Shown here: in pieces, positions 1 through 13,000 of the stretch
Layout: each line of letters begins with the position of its first letter
How positions within the stretch are numbered: the stretch's first letter is position 1
Source: Paramecium sonneborni
Lineage: Eukaryota; Ciliophora; Oligohymenophorea; Peniculida; Parameciidae
NCBI GenBank assembly: GCA_905182985.1
Contig: CAJJDN010000046.1
Coordinates: 175,298 to 239,297 of the forward strand
Reading direction: 5' to 3'
DNA length: 64,000 nucleotides
Program-made: the position numbers and the translations under genes
Notes under the pieces: generated by a model
Database searches by the model: none
Seen by the model: the letters and a program-made list of their open reading frames with translations, nothing else
Told to the model about the DNA's origin: nothing

Positions 1-2
1 TC

Positions 3-1078
3 TATTTAGTTCAAGAATATTGTAAAGGAGGTACTCTCTCTACTTTAATTAAATAAAAACCTTTAAATTATTAATAAGCAACTTTAATTATCTAATAAAT
101 TATTATCGCAGTTAATTACATTCATAATTAAAATTTAACTCATTGTCATCTCACAATTGATTCTTTCTCAATTTCAGATTAAAAAAACCTTTATGTCAAA
201 TTATCAGATATTAATCCTATTTTTTAATCTAATTACTTAAATACAATTGAAGATAAATGGTTAAAAGAAGAAATTTTAAGATATTAATCTCCAGAATAAG
301 GTAACAATAGTGCTAGAGATGTTTGGTCTATTGGTATCATTTTTTATTAATTATTAACTGGATAAATTTTAGAGATAGAAAAATAATCAAATAAACATGT
401 TATTATGAATTTAGACAATAAATTAGAAAATATAGAAAATGAAGCAAAAGAAATTCTTTTTAAAATGTTAGATGTTAATCCAGAATCTAGGATTACTTTG
501 AAATAAATATAAGAGTAATGTTATTTTTTTTAAGCCATTAATTCAAATTCTCTTTAATAATGCATTGAAAATTTGGCTAATGTAAAATAAATGACATACT
601 TTTAAAGTATTATTCTTTATTTTATGATGGTAACATTTCATACAGAAGAAGTATAAATCTTGACATAATTATTTGATGAAGCTGATAAAGATGCAGATAA
701 TTAATTAAATAAAATTGAATTAACTAATCTATATAAAGTTATAATACCTGAAGACTAAGATTTTATAAATGAACAAATTGATAGAATTTTCCTATATATG
801 GATGTTGATTAAAGTGGAAAAATCTCATTGAATGAATTTATTACTGCAGCTGCAAATAAAAGTGATCTCTTGAATGATGATTATCTTCAAAGTTGTTTTA
901 AATAATTATAAAACTAAAAAGGAGGTATAAGTGCAAAAAGCTTAAAAAGAAAAATAGAAATTGATGAACAATTAGTCAATTAGGAAATTAAGGAAGTAAC
1001 TTATGATTATGTAACAAAATTAATAAACTTTAGATTTACTACCCTCAATTTAAAGAGATTATGTCTGCTCTCCTTTGA
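3..1078 (+). CDS. CDPK-like pseudokinase with EF-hands (5' end outside window)
   Basis: The frame is open from the window edge to TGA at 1076-1078 when TAA/TAG are read as Gln. One 23-nt intron (1011-1033, GTA...TAG) restores a normal end, 'YYPQFKEIMSALL'. The visible part starts in the kinase hinge region (YLVQEYCKGGTLSTL) and covers the C-lobe (APE-like 'YQSPEQ', 'DVWSIGIIFYQLLTG'). Two EF-hand loops follow (DKDADNQLNKIE and DVDQSGKISLNE), which is the order in calcium-dependent protein kinases. The catalytic loop reads 'LTHCHLTIDSF', so the HRD aspartate is missing, and the DFG position reads 'SDIN'. I infer a Ca2+-sensing pseudokinase rather than an active kinase. The next gene on the same strand is a paralogue, so this looks like a local duplication. 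The N-lobe is outside the window. Confidence 0.85.
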
Positions 1079-2701
1079 GTTTAAATAGCTATAATTTCTA
1101 ATTTTATTAATTTATTTTTTTTCTAAAAAACCATAACTCTGACATTATTGTTATCCATTTCAAATAAGAAACCAATCTAATAATATCAATATATCAACCC
1201 TAGAATAATTAATCTTTTATAATTTATTTTAGGTAACTCTCCAAAGGGATAATATTCAAAATCCTTAGAGTTTCATGAATATTTTTAATATTGTAATTTC
1301 CATATCATTAATCCCTTTTATACTAACTAGATGTGTATAAGTTAATTCATAAAATCTATTTTTCAAAACTGATTCTCTAATACCATATATTTTTTTAAAA
1401 ATATACCATAAACCGTTAGAGTTTAAGATAATTTTGAAGGTCAAAATAATACAATTGAACTGTTTAAAGTTCATTTTTATATTATTTTAATCATAAATAA
1501 AACTTAAAATGTAATTTTACTACAATATTAACATATTTTAAAATGAAATTAAAACAAAATTCTTCATTATTATCAATTCTAAATAAATTAAATTCAAATA
1601 GTTGATATTCATGGTAAACTAACTCATAATTTCTTTTCTTTATTTCATAATAATTAGAAAATTTATGGCTTAAATTTTATTTTACAAAATATTTAGAGAA
1701 AATAGATCTTAAATCAATATCTCAACAAATTTAAATATTTTACAATTAAAATTAACTGATGGATTAACTTTAATTAAATATGAAATAATAACCTAAATTT
1801 AAATTTTCTTCAATACCATTGAAATTTTATAGAAACATATATATCAATAATTAAACAATTTTGGGATCGATGAACAAAATTGTTAAATAAAAATGATCTA
1901 AAATTATGAAATGATAAAAATCCATATATAATTAGATATTTGAAAGAGAGTTTCAATAACTTAATTTGTATTATTAACAATAAAAGTAATTATAATATTT
2001 AATATATCCTTGCTCATTATATTTACATATTCTTAAGAATAAAAAATTCATAAAAATTATAATTATAAATATTTGACTTAAACCCAATTTTAATAAGCTT
2101 GTGAGAGTACCAATATAAATAAAGTTGTATTCTGAAATGAGACTTTAAGAACCTAAAATGAATATTATTAAATAATTGAAAAAGGAAAAAGAAAAGGGAT
2201 TTTTAAATTGAAGATTAAAAAGAAAATAACTCTACCCTTGTTTAAAAATAAATAAATGGTTTATTAATTGTAAAGTGAATAAATCGAAAAATTTTTCTTA
2301 ATTATTTCAATGAATTGAATAATGTTACTTTTTTGAAATATTCTTTTTTATTTATACATATATTATAACTTTAAATATTATGATTGTTAATTATCAAGGA
2401 AAGAAAGAGAATATTTGAGTATACATTAACTATGAAAACTATAAGGTCATCCTAAATTCAAAATTATAAATGATTTTATGATATTGTTTTTGAATCAGAA
2501 AAGATTCCACAAATTAGGTAAAAAAGTTTTATGATACAATTTTTACAAAGTTTCTTTAAAAATTGAATTTTATCTTGATAAAAAAAGAAGAAATTAAGTA
2601 TTAGAAATAAATAAAGCAAATTACAACTTAAAATAACGCATAACTTTTTTTATTAGATTTTAATCAAATAAAATTCAATAATAATAAAATAATAATTCGT
2701 T
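1079..2701. other. Intergenic region between the two CDPK-like genes
   Basis: About 1.6 kb of very AT-rich sequence with frequent TGA in every frame I followed. I see no reading frame that resembles a protein, no tRNA and no clear repeat. It is long for this compact genome and may be an eroded gene copy, but nothing recognisable remains. Confidence 0.4.
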
Positions 2702-4237
2702 ATGGGTTCTTGTAGCACTAAAAAGAAAGCAAATAAATAAGAAGAAGTGGTTGTAACCACTAAAGGATAAGATGATAAACCTAAAATAGAAAAAAAATAA
2801 TAGATAGCTTAAATATTAGCTCCAAATTTAGCAAAGACAGCTTAATCTGATGCTGTAAATGAGTCAAGTATCTCAAATCGATCTCCAAACAAAGTTCTTG
2901 ATAACTAAATATAATAAATCTAAATAAGATCTGGACTTTTCAGAGTTTATACATTATTGGGAAGCAAACCAGATTCTTATATAGAAAAATTAGAAGAAAA
3001 TCAAATAAAATTAGTTTAACATAATGTTAGTGGAATTAAGAAAAGAGTAGAGACAATTAATAAATTTGATACTTAGAGTGAGAATTTGATAAAGAATATT
3101 TAGAAAAATAGATTGGTATTAAAACATTTAAGACTAGTAAAATGAATATATCTGTCCAATTACTAATATTTATGAAGATACAGAAAACTATTACCTTCTT
3201 TCTGACTATTGTAGCGGAGGAAGTTTAAGTACTTTAAATGGATGTTTAAATGATAGTTAAGTAATGATACTTTTAAATTAAATGGTGAATTCTATTTCTT
3301 ATTTACATTCAAAAAAGATTGTTCATGGAAGATTATCTATGGATAGTTTTCATTTATTAAGTGATATGAATAGTTTATTTTGTAAATTGATAGATGTAAC
3401 ATGTTTATTTTATGAAAATTAATCTGTAAAGATAGAACCATCATTTGAAAATTATTCTGAAGATGTTTATGCTTTAGGTATGATTGGCTACTAATTATTG
3501 ATCGGATAAATGCCATATTAAATCAAAAATAATAAATAATTAGAGGATAAATAAGATAAACCTTTATTATATTTCAAAGAAGGAACTTCTCATTCTTTAA
3601 AACGAATTTTAATAAAAATGTTAGAAAAAAATACATCTGAAAGAATAATAATGGATGATGTTAAAAAATCTTTATCTAAAAATGATTAAAGGAATAATTA
3701 TTCAGATGTATTAATTAAACCTTTGTATTTTTTATCAAAATGTAAACCAAGAAATTATATTCATGTTGTGTTTCTAGCTTTTATGCTTAACTAATTTAAT
3801 TAAGAAGAAGTTTGTATTCTACAAAAAATATTCAATGATGCAGACCTTGATTAAGATGGATTACTGAAAAAAGAAGATATCCTTAGATTATATAAATCTA
3901 TTGTTGAATATGAGAACATCATTGTTGATATATAATATCTTTTCTAAAAATTAGACATAACAAACAAAGGATCAATAGATATCAAGGAATTTATCTCAGG
4001 AGCATTGAATCTCGAAGATTTATTGACTTAAACATATTTAGAAACCTGTTTCAAATATTTATAGAATTAAAGAGGATAAATAACATGTTAAAGTGTCAAA
4101 AAGCATATGGATATAAACTAATAACTATTCGTTTAAACATTAGAAGAAATTAAAGGTTAACATAAGGTATCATTTCATTTCATATTAAATAGTTAAATTA
4201 TCATGATTTTATTGATATAATGAGAGAACTATTGTGA
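2702..4237 (+). CDS. Myristoylation-site CDPK-like pseudokinase with EF-hands
   Basis: Starts MGSCSTKKK: Gly2 and Cys4 fit N-myristoylation plus palmitoylation, so membrane attachment is likely. Two introns (3116-3137, 22 nt; 4167-4192, 26 nt) give a 495-residue product ending 'HDFIDIMRELL'. The kinase fold is readable (YYLLSDYCSGGSLSTL, 'SEDVYALGMIGYQLLIGQMPY'). The active site is gone: the beta-3 region reads 'KKRVETINKF' with Glu where CDPKs have the VxK lysine, HRD is 'HGR' (IVHGRLSMDS), and DFG is 'DVT'. EF-hand loops follow: DLDQDGLLKKED is canonical and DITNKGSIDIKE is weaker. It is a same-strand paralogue of the gene before it. What is seen is loss of all three catalytic signatures; a Ca2+-responsive scaffold or regulator role is inference. 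Confidence 0.87.
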
Positions 4238-5001
4238 TTCCAATTATTGATTATAATAGAGTTTATATAAGATTATAATTACTTTATATTAAACTTCTTT
4301 CTAAAGATAGTTTAAAAAACAGTGTTTAAGATTGTTAATAAAATATAAATAATTGGTTGGATAATTTCTAAGATTAATTGTTTTAGTTAATCTGAATTGA
4401 GAATTCTCATTTTCCCTTTATTCATTTAGGTTTTCGATTTGGTTAACTTGAGCCTCATTTATATTAAAAAAGTAAAAAAGAGTGTATCTTGAGATGAGAA
4501 TAAATAAATATGAATAATCAAAAGTCTGATTGTTTGCATCTTTAAGGAGAGAGTCTTCTTTATACTATAGGATTGAGTTATATTTTGAAAAATTCTTTTT
4601 TAACTTCCTAATGAGTAGTTTGCCTAAATAATATGATTTAATTACCTAGATTTGGCTCCATTTGATTAATAAGTAGTGTCAAAAGATTCTAAATGTGTCC
4701 TTTTATTTTATTTTTGTTATACACAACCCATACTAATTAGCTTTTTTAATTAAATATAAATGAATGAAAATATCTTATCTTAATGTATATAATAACCTTT
4801 TAATTTTTAATTATCATTGAGAAATTCAATTTTTATAAGATTAAATTTCGATATAGAAATATCTGATCAGAATAATATATGGAATTTCAGTAAATTTATC
4901 AATCATTAAGTAAATATGTGTTTAGAACAAAATTAAGAAGGATCAACAGATATTTCGTATTTAATTTATATATCAGATTAATATATTATAATATTTAAAA
5001 A
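4238..5001. other. Intergenic region
   Basis: AT-rich spacer between the second pseudokinase and a small ORF. I found no frame free of TGA that looks like protein and no RNA gene. Confidence 0.4.
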
Positions 5002-5247
5002 ATGAATGAACGATTAGAAACTTAGAATTAAACTGATATAAGTATAACGGATAACAAAATAATCAAAAGAAATCGTTTAAGACTAGATAAATTTAATCAT
5101 CCAATAATAAAAGGGGTGAAAGGGAAACAAATTGCTTTTAGAGATACAATAGAAGGAACAAATTTATGTGACATATATATTGTATAGAAGTATATTGAAA
5201 ATAAAGAATAAAATATGAAATGTAGATGTTAATGCGGAATTTAGTGA
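5002..5247 (+). CDS. Small unknown protein with a CRCQC tail
   Basis: An 81-codon frame with no intron, starting MNERLETQNQTDISITDNK and ending in 'MKCRCQCGIQ' before TGA. It is basic in the middle (KRNRLRLDK) and contains 'KQIAFRDTIEGTNLCDIY', which has the composition of real protein rather than random AT-rich translation. The C-terminal Cys cluster (C-R-C-Q-C) could be lipidated or bind metal; that is inference. I do not recognise a family. It converges on the MAPK15-type gene with 129 bp between stops. A chance frame is possible but less likely given the Gln codons and internal composition. Confidence 0.5.
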
Positions 5248-5376
5248 ATTTATTATCCAGTTCTCAATAAATGGATGATCATATTGTAATTAATTGTTAA
5301 TTATAATAATTCTAAATTTCAATTTAAAATGTTAAATTCACAAAAAAAATTATAGTGATGTATATGAAAATTTAAT

Positions 5377-7365
<1,989 letters not shown>

Positions 7366-7674
7366 TTTAAAAAAATTAACTGTTAAAAATAATTATGAAG
7401 AAACATAAATCCTACATCAATTACAAAGAAATTATATAAAAACATACTCCCTTTAACAATATGTAATAATCATTTAATCTTAATCTAATTCTAAAATAAC
7501 TCATAAACTAATCATCTTCCAATATCTGATTAACTAATCTAAAGAAACCTTATCTTTAATCTAAACCTTATAATAATAATAATCTTTCATTCTTGAAATC
7601 TGCAATAAATTCACAACTAAACAAGAAGGACTTAAAATTAAAAAAAAAAGATTAGGATAAATTAAAAATTGAAC
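7366..7674. other. Intergenic region upstream of the MAPK15-type gene
   Basis: About 300 bp of AT-rich sequence that must hold the promoter of the minus-strand kinase. I see no specific regulatory motif. Confidence 0.35.
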
Positions 7675-8531
7675 ATGAAAACCTTAAATTTACATATTCT
7701 AAAAAAGGATCACTTTTGTAGTATAGATAATAAATTAGATTTTCTAGCTAATAAGTTTCAAAAATAACCAAAGAATTAAGTTGATCATCTAAAAGTCAAT
7801 ATATCAAAAAGGTATCAATTAAATGAGGAGACAGTTTATTAATTAATAATATCACTCAAATTAATAAGAATTAATTATAAAAAGAATTAAATTCCTATAT
7901 AAATTAATTATCTTAAAAATTGATCATTATAGTTAGTTAACCAGCTGATAATATAATCTATATTTAATGAAATTGAAAGTTGTGTCTAAAATTAAAGAAA
8001 CACTTAGAATATGAATATTAAGGGATAGAGCGAAACAAACCAGTGATTTATATTGGTTATGCTCATTCTAATTAAAATAGATGTAGAAATGACTATTCTA
8101 ATTATTGTTTTTTTTTATGTCAAAGAATTAAAATTAGAAGTTTTGTATCTAAATTAATTAATGATCGACATTATGACATTATATAAACCAAATATTGGAT
8201 TCATTTAATAGTTGAAAAATAATTTATGAATTAATAATCAAAGAACAAGTCTCTTCCACTTAAAAAAATAATTCCTAAACAAAGTTAGCCCCAAGATATT
8301 GAACATTGTCGTTAAGCAATCAAATAAATCATTCAAAATAGTGATGCTTCTAGTAACTCAACTTTTCATAAATCTGCTGAATAGCATCACTAACAGCAAT
8401 AACCGAAGAAACACCTACACTCTACAGTTCAAAAATATAATGAAAATATTGGCAAGATGTTTACATCTACCAAGTATGGAGTCGCATACATGTAAAAAAA
8501 AGTTATGCATAATATTGATTAACTATGATTT
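7675..8531 (+). pseudogene. Broken gene of unknown family
   Basis: From ATG at 7675 a protein-like frame runs (e.g. 'KLDFLANKFQKQPKNQ', 'NISKRYQLNEETVYQLI') until an in-frame TGA near 7920. Protein-like sequence continues after it and then in another frame from about 8004 ('NKPVIYIGYAHSNQNR', later 'VQKYNENIGKMFTSTKYG') to a TGA near 8529-8531. I could not join the pieces with introns of normal size. The composition is coding, so I read it as a decayed gene. A gene with introns I failed to place, or with sequencing indels, is the alternative. No family is recognised. Confidence 0.4.
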
Positions 8532-10068
8532 ATATTTGATTCATTTAATAACTTTTCTGTTATAATAATCAATTATCACTCTCTTCTCTTACAGAAAATT
8601 AACCTTAAATTTTTACATAATGATTTGGTTTAAATTTAAATTAGAATCCACATTTATAGTTGATTATTAATTATGTGTTTAAGTATTGAACATTTTATTC
8701 TAATTTTTATTTCCTCCCCCCATTAAAATAATTAAATAAAAATTTAAGTGATTTTCCTTTCAAATCTAAACAGGAAATTAAAAATATCGAAAATTACTTT
8801 GTTAAAAATCAATCAGTCAATTAACTTTATGAATTAATCTCAATTAAATACACTTGAACAAAATCTTTAAGAAAACTCCTCATTCAATTCTAATTATTTT
8901 TAAGTTAAATTTGTGTTAAATTGATGATTAACATTAAAGTTTGCGCATTCTTAATCTGCATGCTTTTAAAATCGATTTAGGTGCATTTGGTATCCCTTGG
9001 ATGATCATAACAGTTTTGTTAACTTCTTTGGAATTCTTATCCTATTGACTCATTATCAAAAGTCTTAATTAGGCCTTAATACAATTGCAACATAGACCAT
9101 TGAAAAACATAAGTTTTTTCTTATTTATCTACAATTTCACACTTTCTTCCTATAATATTAGTGATTTTAAGTAAGAAAATTCTCTTTAGCTAATTTGATT
9201 GTTCGAAAGACTGAGGCCGATAATTATGTACTATTGTTGTTGAATTGGCATTTTAGTTGTTCAAGAGTTTGAAGAAAAATTATAATATATTCAATGAAGT
9301 TATAACTTTACATCTAGTCATTTTTTTATTTAAATTGAAGAAACTTAAGAGTTTTTGTTTTGTAACCATTCTCTCTTGAGTCAAAACATACTTTTTTTGC
9401 TGATTAAATCAAAGTACTAAAAAGATTGTTCTATTTTTATTTTCGTATTTATTAATATTAACTTAAAAATACTATATAGTCACAAGTATTGATGCCATCT
9501 ATGCAAAAATTTATCAAATATTTTAAGAGATATTTAAAAAAACTTTTCAGTTCTTTTTATTGATTAGAGTAATCATAGAAGGGCTGAAGATTTAAAAAAA
9601 AATTGGAGGAATTTTATGAAATTCTTACGCTATCAATTATCTAAAAAAACAATAAATCAAATTAAATTAAAAGATTTTCTTGCTTTTTGCTGTAGCATAA
9701 AGTTCTAAATGAGGATAAATTATTATCAAATTACTTTTTTAGAATATTCCACTAATTTTTTGATTTAAATATAATTCGAATTTGGACAGGTTGATGTTAG
9801 TAGAGAATATTTAAAATTATTAAAAAAGGATATTTTGAATTAAGTAAAATTTTGAATAAAAAAAAATAGAATAAAACATTGTAAAGTTATATTATATAAA
9901 AGTTGATAGAGAATTTTTAAAATTATGAAAGATATGTAGAAATTTGATAAATAATCAAATATCAATTAAAGATTTATATTGATGATATTTAATAATTGTT
10001 AATGTAATTAATAATAATTTTATATATTGTTTAATATGTTATAATTTCTCATAATTTCTGCTAATTTC
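8532..10068. other. Long intergenic region downstream of the giant gene
   Basis: About 1.5 kb downstream of the giant minus-strand gene. One stretch near 8930-9170 (+) stays free of TGA and reads like protein ('RCIWYPLDDHNSFVNFFG'), but it has no ATG and no continuation, so I treat it as a possible relic only. The rest is AT-rich with dense stops. Confidence 0.35.
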
Positions 10069-13000
10069 TCATACTTCTATCATCTCAAAGAAAATATTTG
10101 TAGCAGGATTGACAAATATTTTCACTAAAATCGTTTGTAAAAGACCAGTTGCGCCAGATAAACTTAGTTGAACAGCTTTGAAAACGATTAATAATTTAAT
10201 GGGATCTGATACACAATGAGTGTTTAAGAATCCAATAATGAAATTGAGACCCCACATATTAGATCTAGTAATATCTCCACCAGAATCATTAGCTTCAAAG
10301 GCCATGGCTGTAAGAATGAAGTAAATTAACAATGTAGTTAAAGAAATAAAAATTCCCCATCCAATTTATCTAACAACAAAGACTTTATGTGGCATTAAAA
10401 ACAAAATAACAAACATTTCAAAGTTAGATAATATAGCCGAGAAAACACTGAATATAATTGATTGTAAAGGTTCTAAAGGCACTTAAAAGAATATATTAAT
10501 ATAGCAAGTATTTAGTATGGTCATATACAAAACACAAAATCTGATGGGACGAGGTAATCTTCTTTCAAAAAGTAAAAAGATGCATAAAATTTTGTGGAAT
10601 AGTGACATAAATAATAGAACATTAGCAAGGGAAAATTTAAGTGAGCATCCACTTTCTAAGAACTTCTTTCGTTTATAATCCCTATGCCATTATTGAACCA
10701 TTTATTCTTTGATTTCATAAGTTGGTTCTGGCTCTTCTTTTAGATCTTCTTCTTCAGTAGAGTTGTCTAAAACATCTTTTCCTTTGTCTTTGTCTTTTTA
10801 ATTTTAAGTTTTGTTTTTATTTCTCTTTCTCTTTCTAGTAGTTGATTTTTTCTTTTGTTTAGGTTTTATAATTTCAGATTAGCCAGCTTCTTTAACATCT
10901 TTTTCAAATGAATCATCTTAATTAACAGGAGCAGGTTGATTTATATCATTAATTTTTATAGCACTAAGTGCACAACCATCATCATCTTAAAGATTAGGTA
11001 AATCATTTGATTATAATTCAGGACAGAAGGGTGGCGTAACCATATCTTTTTTATTGATAATAGGTGAATCTTTTAATTCTGGATGAAGTTCATATTATTA
11101 GCTATCACCCATATCATATTAAGGTGGTTATAAAATATTATTTTATTATTTCTATTATTGTTAATCTTATTATTGGAATTGTTTTTCTAATTCTTAATTG
11201 AATTATTCAAGATCAGCAATACTTTCTGATTTTAATTATTATAATTATTAATCTTATAGAATTTGTGATTATTATTATGAAATTGATTAATATTATTATT
11301 ATTATTTTTATTATTATTATGATGATTATTTTTATTATGATTAATCTTATTTAGATACACTTTTTTATTTGATAGTTGCAATAGAAAAAGAAGATTTGGA
11401 AAACTCTGGTTCGAGTTACTTAAAGTATTAAGCAACTTCAGGTTCTTTTTACTTTTAATCAGGTTATTAGTCTAGAATGTTTTCTGGAACTTCATAGAGA
11501 CTTTCCATATTATCGCTATTTTCACTATCTTCTTCATCATAAACCACTTAATTGGGTGGTTTATCAGAATCATCAGAATCAGATCTATATGTAGGCTCAC
11601 TCTTTAAAGGAGCATCTGCATTTTATTCTAATTTGATTTCATCCATTTATCTAATTTTCATCAATTCATCAGGTTCAATATCAGGTTAGACCATAACAAT
11701 ATCAACAGGAGCTTCATCTTATAAGGGGAATTGTTAACTAGTATTGATTTGTCTTTCGGGATTATTTTATTATTCTTCATTTTCTTTTTGTTATTCTTAT
11801 TATAATCTTAATTATTCTTCATATTCTTATTGAAGTTTTAGTTCAATTTGCTTTTGCTTCTCCATTTTTAATTTTTGTTATTCTGATCGTTTAGCTTAAT
11901 TTTCTTCAGCTTTAATTCTGATATACTCTGATTCAACAAAATGAGGAGCAAGTAATTTCTTTTCAGCATCTTCTCTATCTTTTTTAAATCCATATTTAAC
12001 TGAAAATACTAAAGCAGTCGTCATGAAAGCTAAAGCATAAACAATAACTGATTTATAGAATGGGAAATTGAGTAAGGCTAATAAAGCTTCCATAGAGAAT
12101 GCCTTAGCAAATTTATCAAAAGCTAAAGCATCAGCAATAGCATCACCTACAGAAGTAGGACTTAATTATTCACATTAACATGTAACAGTAACAGCTCCAG
12201 TAGCATCAATTTAAGTAACAGATTTACAATTTCCTCCTCCTGAACTCCAACTTCCATCTGCACTTTTACCTATACAGAAGATTTATTAACTTTCAGGTTC
12301 TTCATCTAATTCATATAGATCTTAGTAATATTGCATATTTCTTCTACCATAGAGTCTTCTAAGTCTTCTTAATTTTGCAGCTTATTTTGCTGCTGTAACT
12401 CCAAAGGACATAGGAATAGGTTATTTAGGAACAATGACTGATCCATTTGGTAATTTTGGTTCAATATTTTAGACAGATGCTGGTACAGATCTACTTGGGA
12501 ATGAATCATCAGTAGCATAAGGATTATTTACAAATTCAGCTTAATTATAATTAACTGTTTAGATAGTAGATTCATCATCATCATTTGATTCTACATCATC
12601 ACTAATTTTAATTTCTTTTTTTGTTTTAGTTGGATCTGAACCTGCCATATATTCAGCCATTTTAGATGGAGTAGCAATAGATGATTTCATAGAAAAGGAT
12701 CCTCCTGAAAATACTTTAGGAGGTGCATTTGGATCAGCAGTTTAAGTTAATCCAAATTTGATGGATTCTTAAACTTTAAACAATTTAGCATTATTATCCT
12801 TCATTTTTTACCAAGCAGCATCAGCTTCATTAGTTGAATTACTATCAGTTTCATTAGAGGTAGTAGTAGTATTAGTAGTACTTGTAGTTTCTAAAGAATC
12901 CATTTGATTTTAACCAGCTGCTAATAGTCCATTTAATAAACCAGCAGTTCTCATAATATCATTTTAGAGATTCTCTTTCTCTCTGAAGGATTTAAAGTCA

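Noticed and set aside
1265..1474. Minus-strand ORF in the first intergenic region
   Set aside because: Composition is that of random AT-rich DNA, with no Gln from TAA/TAG and no domain-like pattern.
8930..9170. Protein-like frame in the 8.5-10 kb spacer
   Set aside because: No start codon, no continuation and no family resemblance; left as a possible relic only.
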